DNA of 53,686 nucleotides, taken from NCBI GenBank assembly GCA_964435595.1, contig CAYSZV010000015.1, positions 1 to 53,686 of the forward strand, given 5' to 3'. The position numbers and the translations under genes are program-made. The notes beneath the pieces are model-generated. The model had not been told where the DNA came from. It saw only the letters and a program-made list of their open reading frames with translations, and made no database searches. The stretch's first letter is position 1. Each line of letters begins with the position of its first letter. Shown piece by piece: positions 49,999 through 53,686 of the stretch. Source of the stretch: Izemoplasma sp964435595. Its GTDB lineage: Bacteria > Bacillota_I > Bacilli_A > Izemoplasmatales > Izemoplasmataceae.

Positions 49999-50439
49999 TT
50001 AAATCACCTCAACGCTTCCTCCAGCTGCTTCAATTTTCTCTACAGCTGAACCAGTAAACTTGTTCGCTTGAACAGTTAGTTTTTTATCTAAATTACCATC
50101 ACCTAATACTTTAACTCCGCTTAATACTTTACGGATTAATCTATCTTGTAATAATAATTCTGGTGTTACTACTGTACCATTTTCATACACATTTAGATCG
50201 CTTACGTTTACGATTGCGAATTCTTTTCTAAATCTGTTTGTGAATCCTCTTTTAGGCATACGTTTGAAGAACGGAGTTTGTCCCCCTTCAAATCCTGGAC
50301 GAGTCCCACCACCACTACGAGCGTTTTGACCTTTATGTCCTTTACCTGCTGTTTTACCAGTTCCACTACCAACACCTCTACCTAAACGTTTTTTAGCGTG
50401 TGTAGAACCTTCAGTTGGTTTTAAGTTATGTAATTCCAT
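49999..50439 (-). CDS. rplO: Ribosomal protein uL15
   Basis: 146 residues. The glycine- and arginine-rich start KKRLGRGVGSGTGKTAGKGHKGQ extends deep into 23S rRNA; GFEGGQTPFFKRMPKRGF follows. ATG lies 3 nt after the rpmD stop, with AGGAGG inside rpmD. Confidence 0.98.
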   Translation of the reverse strand: MELHNLKPTEGSTHAKKRLGRGVGSGTGKTAGKGHKGQNARSGGGTRPGFEGGQTPFFKRMPKRGFTNRFRKEFAIVNVSDLNVYENGTVVTPELLLQDRLIRKVLSGVKVLGDGNLDKKLTVQANKFTGSAVEKIEAAGGSVEVI

Positions 50440-50442
50440 AGC

Positions 50443-50622
50443 TTATACCTCCTTTACTTCTACTAAGTGAGCAACAACTTTAATCATTCCTCTAATAGTA
50501 GGTGTATCTTCTTTTACGACTGTTCTTTGTAATTTAGTTAATCCTAATGCGACAACTGTTTTCTTTTGTTTTGGAGTACCAGCAATTGTTGATCTCACTA
50601 ATTTAATTGATATTTTAGCCAT
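50443..50622 (-). CDS. rpmD: Ribosomal protein uL30
   Basis: A 59-residue gene. It starts MAKISIKLVRSTIAGTPKQ and carries the ALGLTKLQRTVV helix of the family, ending AHLVEVKEV. ATG 50620-50622 overlaps the rpsE stop by one base (TAATG). Stop at 50443-50445. Confidence 0.97.
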   Translation of the reverse strand: MAKISIKLVRSTIAGTPKQKKTVVALGLTKLQRTVVKEDTPTIRGMIKVVAHLVEVKEV

Positions 50623-51158
50623 TAGTGTAAAATCTCCTCTACTGTTAATCCTCTTGTACGAGCTACTTGTTCAGCAGTTCTTAGGTTGTCAATCGCACTA
50701 AATACTGCTCTAACGATGTTGATTGGAGTTGCAGATCCTAAGTTTTTACTTAAGATATCTTCTACACCAGCTAACTCTAGTACGGCACGTACTGGTCCAC
50801 CAGCGATAACTCCTGTCCCACCTACAGCAGGTTTTAAGAATACTTCTCCAGCACCAAATCTACCTGTGATTTCGTGAGGAATTGTAGTTCCATACATAGG
50901 AACTTTTACTAAATTACGTTTTGCTGCTTCTATTGCTTTTTTAATTGCATCAGGTACTTCTTGTGCTTTACCTGTACCAAATCCAACTTTACCTTTTCTA
51001 TCTCCGATTACTACTAAAGCGCTAAATCTAAAGCGGCGTCCACCTTTAACAACTTTGGTAACACGGTTAATATTAACAACTCTCTCTTCGTAAAGTTTAG
51101 GTTCTCTTTGACGACGAGGTTTTCTTTGTCTTCTTGGTTTTTTATTGTTATCTTCCAT
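50622..51158 (-). CDS. rpsE: Ribosomal protein uS5
   Basis: 178 residues. A basic N-terminal extension (KKPRRQRKPRRQREPK, about 6-21) precedes the double-stranded RNA-binding domain (RRFRFSALVVIGDRKGKVGFGTGKA) and the ribosomal S5 C-terminal domain (GGPVRAVLELAGVEDILSKNLGS). It supports translational accuracy. ATG follows AGGAGGTGTACC, 10 nt after rplR. Confidence 0.98.
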   Translation of the reverse strand: MEDNNKKPRRQRKPRRQREPKLYEERVVNINRVTKVVKGGRRFRFSALVVIGDRKGKVGFGTGKAQEVPDAIKKAIEAAKRNLVKVPMYGTTIPHEITGRFGAGEVFLKPAVGGTGVIAGGPVRAVLELAGVEDILSKNLGSATPINIVRAVFSAIDNLRTAEQVARTRGLTVEEILH

Positions 51159-51168
51159 GGTACACCTC

Positions 51169-51528
51169 CTAGAATTTTAGTCCAGCTTCTCTTGCTGCAT
51201 CAGCAAGTGCTTTAACGCGTCCGTGATATAAGTATCCACTTCTATCAAAAACAACGCTCTCGATATTTTTTTCCAATGCTCTTTCAGCAATAAGTTTACC
51301 TACTACTTTTGCTGCTTCAATATTTCCACCATTTGGTAATTTATGTCCTTTTTCAACACTTGAAGCTGCTACTAAAGTTACACCATTTACGTCATCAATA
51401 ACTTGTGCATAAATGTTCTTTGCAGAACGGAATACACTAATTCTTGGACGAGATGGAGTACCAACCAAAGCGGCTCTGATTCTTGAGTGTCTTTTTTGAC
51501 GTGATTCATTTCTCGAATAAACTGCCAT
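51169..51528 (-). CDS. rplR: Ribosomal protein uL18
   Basis: 119 residues. KRHSRIRAALVGTPSRPRISVFRS near the start binds 5S rRNA; the ending DRSGYLYHGRVKALADAAREAGLKF is conserved. ATG follows GAGGTGATATT, 17 nt after rplF. Confidence 0.98.
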   Translation of the reverse strand: MAVYSRNESRQKRHSRIRAALVGTPSRPRISVFRSAKNIYAQVIDDVNGVTLVAASSVEKGHKLPNGGNIEAAKVVGKLIAERALEKNIESVVFDRSGYLYHGRVKALADAAREAGLKF

Positions 51529-51545
51529 AATATCACCTCAACTGC

Positions 51546-52082
51546 CTAAGCAGTTTTTCCTTCTTTTCTACGTACATATTCATCTACGTAACGAATTCCT
51601 TTACCTAGATAAGGTTCAGGTGGACGAACCCCTCTAATGTTAGCTGAGAATTCCCCAACTAATTGTTTGTCAATTCCAGATATGATAATATCAGTGTTTT
51701 TAGGTACTTCTACTGTTAATCCTTCTGGAACTTCCATTTCAACTGGATGTGAATACCCAGCTAAGATTACTAGTGTATTTCCTTGCATTGATGCTCTATA
51801 TCCAACACCAACCATTTTTAATTGTTTTTTGAATCCCTCAGTAACACCAACTACCATGTTGTTGATTAATGCTCTAGTAGTTCCGTGAATTGATCTGTGG
51901 AATTTTGTTTCTGACGGTCTTTCTACTTCTAATTGTCCGTTTTCAACTGTAATTGTTAATTCTGTATTGAATGAACTAGTTAATGTACCTTTTGGTCCTT
52001 TAACTGTAATTGCATTCCCAGCTTCAACTGTTACTTCAACGTCATTAGGTAGTGAAATCGGTTTTTTTCCAATACGACTCAT
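51546..52082 (-). CDS. rplF: Ribosomal protein uL6
   Basis: 178 residues. SRIGKKPISLPNDVEVTVE starts it; the C-terminal PPEPYLGKGIRYVDEYVRRKEGKTA is the rRNA-binding signature near the GTPase centre. ATG follows GGAGGAAAGAT, 21 nt after rpsH. Confidence 0.98.
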   Translation of the reverse strand: MSRIGKKPISLPNDVEVTVEAGNAITVKGPKGTLTSSFNTELTITVENGQLEVERPSETKFHRSIHGTTRALINNMVVGVTEGFKKQLKMVGVGYRASMQGNTLVILAGYSHPVEMEVPEGLTVEVPKNTDIIISGIDKQLVGEFSANIRGVRPPEPYLGKGIRYVDEYVRRKEGKTA

Positions 52083-52103
52083 CTATCTTTCCTCCGTTTT
52101 TTA

Positions 52104-52499
52104 TTACCAAACGTACGCTAAGATTTCTCCACCAATTTTAAGCTTTCTAGCTTCACGGTCTGTTACCAAACCATTTGATGTAGAGATCACAGCAATCCCT
52201 AGTCCATTCAGAACTTTTGGAATTTCGCTTGATTTTGCATACACTCTAAGACCTGGCTTAGAGATTCTTTTTAATCCTTTGATTACTCTTTCAGTATTTA
52301 AATATTTCAAAGTAACACGTAATGTATCTTGAACTTCACCACTAACAACGGTGAATTTTACGATATATCCTTCTTTTTTAAGAACTTCTAAAATTTCTTT
52401 TTTCAATTTTGAAGCAGGAATATCCACAGTTTCGTGTTTCATTTGGTTCGCATTTCTGATTCTAGTTAATAAATCTGCGATTGGATCTGTCATTACCAT
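52104..52499 (-). CDS. rpsH: Ribosomal protein uS8
   Basis: 131 residues. The start MVMTDPIADLLTRIRNANQ matches Bacillus; the signature near the end is GIAVISTSNGLVTDREARKLKIGGE. The first of two nearby ATG codons is chosen because AAGGAGGAAACAAAT precedes it. In E. coli S8 represses the spc operon by binding mRNA near rplE; no such site was tested here. Confidence 0.98.
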   Translation of the reverse strand: MVMTDPIADLLTRIRNANQMKHETVDIPASKLKKEILEVLKKEGYIVKFTVVSGEVQDTLRVTLKYLNTERVIKGLKRISKPGLRVYAKSSEIPKVLNGLGIAVISTSNGLVTDREARKLKIGGEILAYVW

Positions 52500-52520
52500 A
52501 TTTGTTTCCTCCTTCTTATT

Positions 52521-52706
52521 TTACCAACTTGCTTTTCTTACACCTGGTATTTGTCCTAAATATGCTAATTCACGGAAACAAACACGGCATAATTTAAATT
52601 TTCTATACACTGAGTGTGGTCTACCACAACGCTCACAACGTGTATATTCTCTAACTTTGAATTTACTACCACGTTGTTGTTTAGCTATCATTGATTTTTT
52701 AGCCAT
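52521..52706 (-). CDS. rpsZ: Ribosomal protein uS14, zinc-binding type Z
   Basis: A 61-residue gene: AKKSMIAKQQRGSKFKVREY, then the zinc knuckle CERC and CRVC (about 24-43), ending IPGVRKASW. The short zinc-binding form is typical of Bacillota. ATG lies 12 nt after rplE with AGGAGATAAC. Confidence 0.98.
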   Translation of the reverse strand: MAKKSMIAKQQRGSKFKVREYTRCERCGRPHSVYRKFKLCRVCFRELAYLGQIPGVRKASW

Positions 52707-52718
52707 TGTTATCTCCTC

Positions 52719-53258
52719 CTATTTTTGGAACGGCATACCAAGTTGACTTAATAGTTCTAATGCTTCTAAGTCTGTATTAGCCGTTGTTACGATTACAATA
52801 TCCATTCCTCTAACTCTATTTACTTTATCGTAATTGATTTCAGGGAATATGATTTGTTCTTTCACACCTAATGTGTAATTACCTCTACCATCAAATGCTT
52901 TTTTAGAAACTCCACGGAAGTCTCTAACACGTGGAAGTGAAATTGAAACTAACTTGTCTAAGAAGTCATACATTCTTTCACCGCGCAACGTTACTTTACA
53001 ACCGATTGCCATACCTTCTCTTAATTTGAAGTTCGCAATAGATTTTTTTGCTCTTGTGATTACAGGCTTTTGTCCTGTAACTTGTGTCATTTCGTTCACT
53101 GCGTCATCTAACGCTTTTGAATTTGTAATTGCGTCACCTACACCCATGTTTACTACAATTTTAGAAACTTGTGGTGCTTGCATAATTGATGTATATCCTA
53201 ATTTTTCAACTAAGCTTTGGCGAATGCTATTTTGATATTTTTCTTGTAAGCGATTCAT
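52719..53258 (-). CDS. rplE: Ribosomal protein uL5
   Basis: 179 residues. It contacts 5S rRNA and P-site tRNA. KIVVNMGVGDAITNSKALD, TGQKPVITRAKKSIANFKLREG and FPEINYDKVNRVRGMDI are family blocks. ATG follows AAAGGAGACTATAGC. Confidence 0.98.
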   Translation of the reverse strand: MNRLQEKYQNSIRQSLVEKLGYTSIMQAPQVSKIVVNMGVGDAITNSKALDDAVNEMTQVTGQKPVITRAKKSIANFKLREGMAIGCKVTLRGERMYDFLDKLVSISLPRVRDFRGVSKKAFDGRGNYTLGVKEQIIFPEINYDKVNRVRGMDIVIVTTANTDLEALELLSQLGMPFQK

Positions 53259-53277
53259 GCTATAGTCTCCTTTCTGA

Positions 53278-53607
53278 TTAGTCTAATACCTCACCAGATT
53301 TTTTAGAATATCTAACTTTTTTTGTTACTTCTTTCTTTTTAACAGTTTCAGTAACGTATTTGTATCCTACTCTTGTAGCTCCCGTTTTCTTCTCAACGAT
53401 CATTACGTTTGAAGCGTGGAATGGTGCTTCATATTCTAAGATTCCACCGTCAGGGTGTGATTGAGTAGGTTTAGCATGTTTCTTGATTACATTTACTCCT
53501 TCAACAATAACTTTGTTTGTTGTTGGGTAAACTTTTAAAACTTTACCTTCTTTACCAAGGTTTGCACCGCTAATAACTTTAACAGTATCTCCTTTTTTGA
53601 TTTTCAT
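53278..53607 (-). CDS. rplX: Ribosomal protein uL24
   Basis: 109 residues. The N-terminal KOW motif KKGDTVKVISGANLGKEGKVL (about 4-24) is followed by VIVEGVNVIKKHAKPT and a lysine-rich tail. It starts 50S assembly. ATG follows AGGAGGATACCAAAG, 19 nt after rplN. Confidence 0.98.
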   Translation of the reverse strand: MKIKKGDTVKVISGANLGKEGKVLKVYPTTNKVIVEGVNVIKKHAKPTQSHPDGGILEYEAPFHASNVMIVEKKTGATRVGYKYVTETVKKKEVTKKVRYSKKSGEVLD

Positions 53608-53626
53608 CTTTGGTATCCTCCTACTC

Positions 53627-53686
53627 TTATAATACTTCTGGAGCTAGTGAAACGATTTTCATAAATCCTTTTTCACGTAACTCTCT
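53627..53686 (-). CDS. rplN: Ribosomal protein uL14, C-terminal end only
   Basis: Nineteen codons plus TAA, reading RELREKGFMKIVSLAPEVL, the invariant C-terminus of uL14. The rest lies beyond the right window edge. It precedes rplX by 19 nt, the normal spc-operon order. Confidence 0.95.
   Translation of the reverse strand, partial: RELREKGFMKIVSLAPEVL

Noticed and set aside
1..53686. CRISPR arrays, insertion sequences, prophage, rRNA genes
   Set aside because: No regularly spaced repeats, no transposase or integrase frame, and no rRNA-like sequence seen on either strand.

Overview
This window is a low-GC (roughly one third G+C by eye), gene-dense chromosomal segment. It comes from a Bacillota- or Mycoplasmatota-type bacterium that uses the standard bacterial code: TGA ends several genes, for example cysS and mrnC, and tryptophan is TGG. 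Gene order follows the Bacillus core blocks rlmB-sigH-rpmG-secE-nusG-rplKAJL-ybxB-rpoBC, gltX/cysS/mrnC, tmk-holB-ricT-trmN6-rsmI-metG, ecfA1-ecfA2-ecfT-truA and the spc/alpha ribosomal operons. The small gene set would suit a walled or wall-less relative of the Mollicutes (Haloplasma/Izemoplasma-like), but that placement is an inference. Nearly every gene lies on the minus strand, so reading from high to low coordinates follows transcription.

Right end (53.7 to 44.8 kb): the 3' part of the spc operon and the whole alpha operon, from rplN (cut by the window edge) through secY, adk, map and infA to rpoA and rplQ, packed with 0 to 42 nt gaps. The rpoA 5' end carries a lesion that removes about 19 codons and shifts the frame. 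Next come a plus-strand bL25 gene, a solitary type IV pilin-like gene and an unknown two-helix membrane protein, then the ECF vitamin/metal transporter energising module and truA. TruA is fused to an N-terminal NTF2/SnoaL-like domain.

Centre (38.8 to 19.6 kb): GNAT acetyltransferase, Xaa-Pro peptidase, a TauE/SafE permease, a plus-strand zinc/manganese-type ABC pair without a binding protein, and the tmk-to-metG block. A two-gene sucrose operon (amylosucrase plus fructokinase) follows, with a perfect cre box over its promoter. After it come a phosphonate-type ABC transporter with two permeases, rplM-rpsI, an unknown secreted/membrane protein and rluF. In Bacillus truA directly precedes rplM-rpsI; here about 18 kb separates them.

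Left part (19.5 to 0 kb): gltX, a cold-shock gene, cysS, mrnC, a small plus-strand island (a CyuA/UPF0597-like gene plus a DUF554 membrane protein), then rlmB, a SigH-like sigma factor, rpmG, an enlarged secE, nusG, the L11 and L10 operons, a YbxB-type methyltransferase, rpoB and rpoC (cut by the window edge). The CyuA-like gene is interrupted by ten Ns followed by a GC-rich 3' half of a tRNA-His and about 160 bp of unrelated sequence, most likely a scaffold misjoin.

The genes fall mainly into translation and transcription machinery with its modification enzymes (RlmB, RluF, RsmI, TrmN6, TruA, YbxB) and envelope transport. I found no CRISPR array, transposase or prophage. The most unusual items are the NTF2-TruA fusion, the sucrose operon with its cre site, the three-helix SecE, a promoter embedded in a terminator before rplK, an Ala at the RpoB residue equivalent to E. 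coli Asp516, and two lesions (rpoA, cyuA) that must be separated from assembly error.
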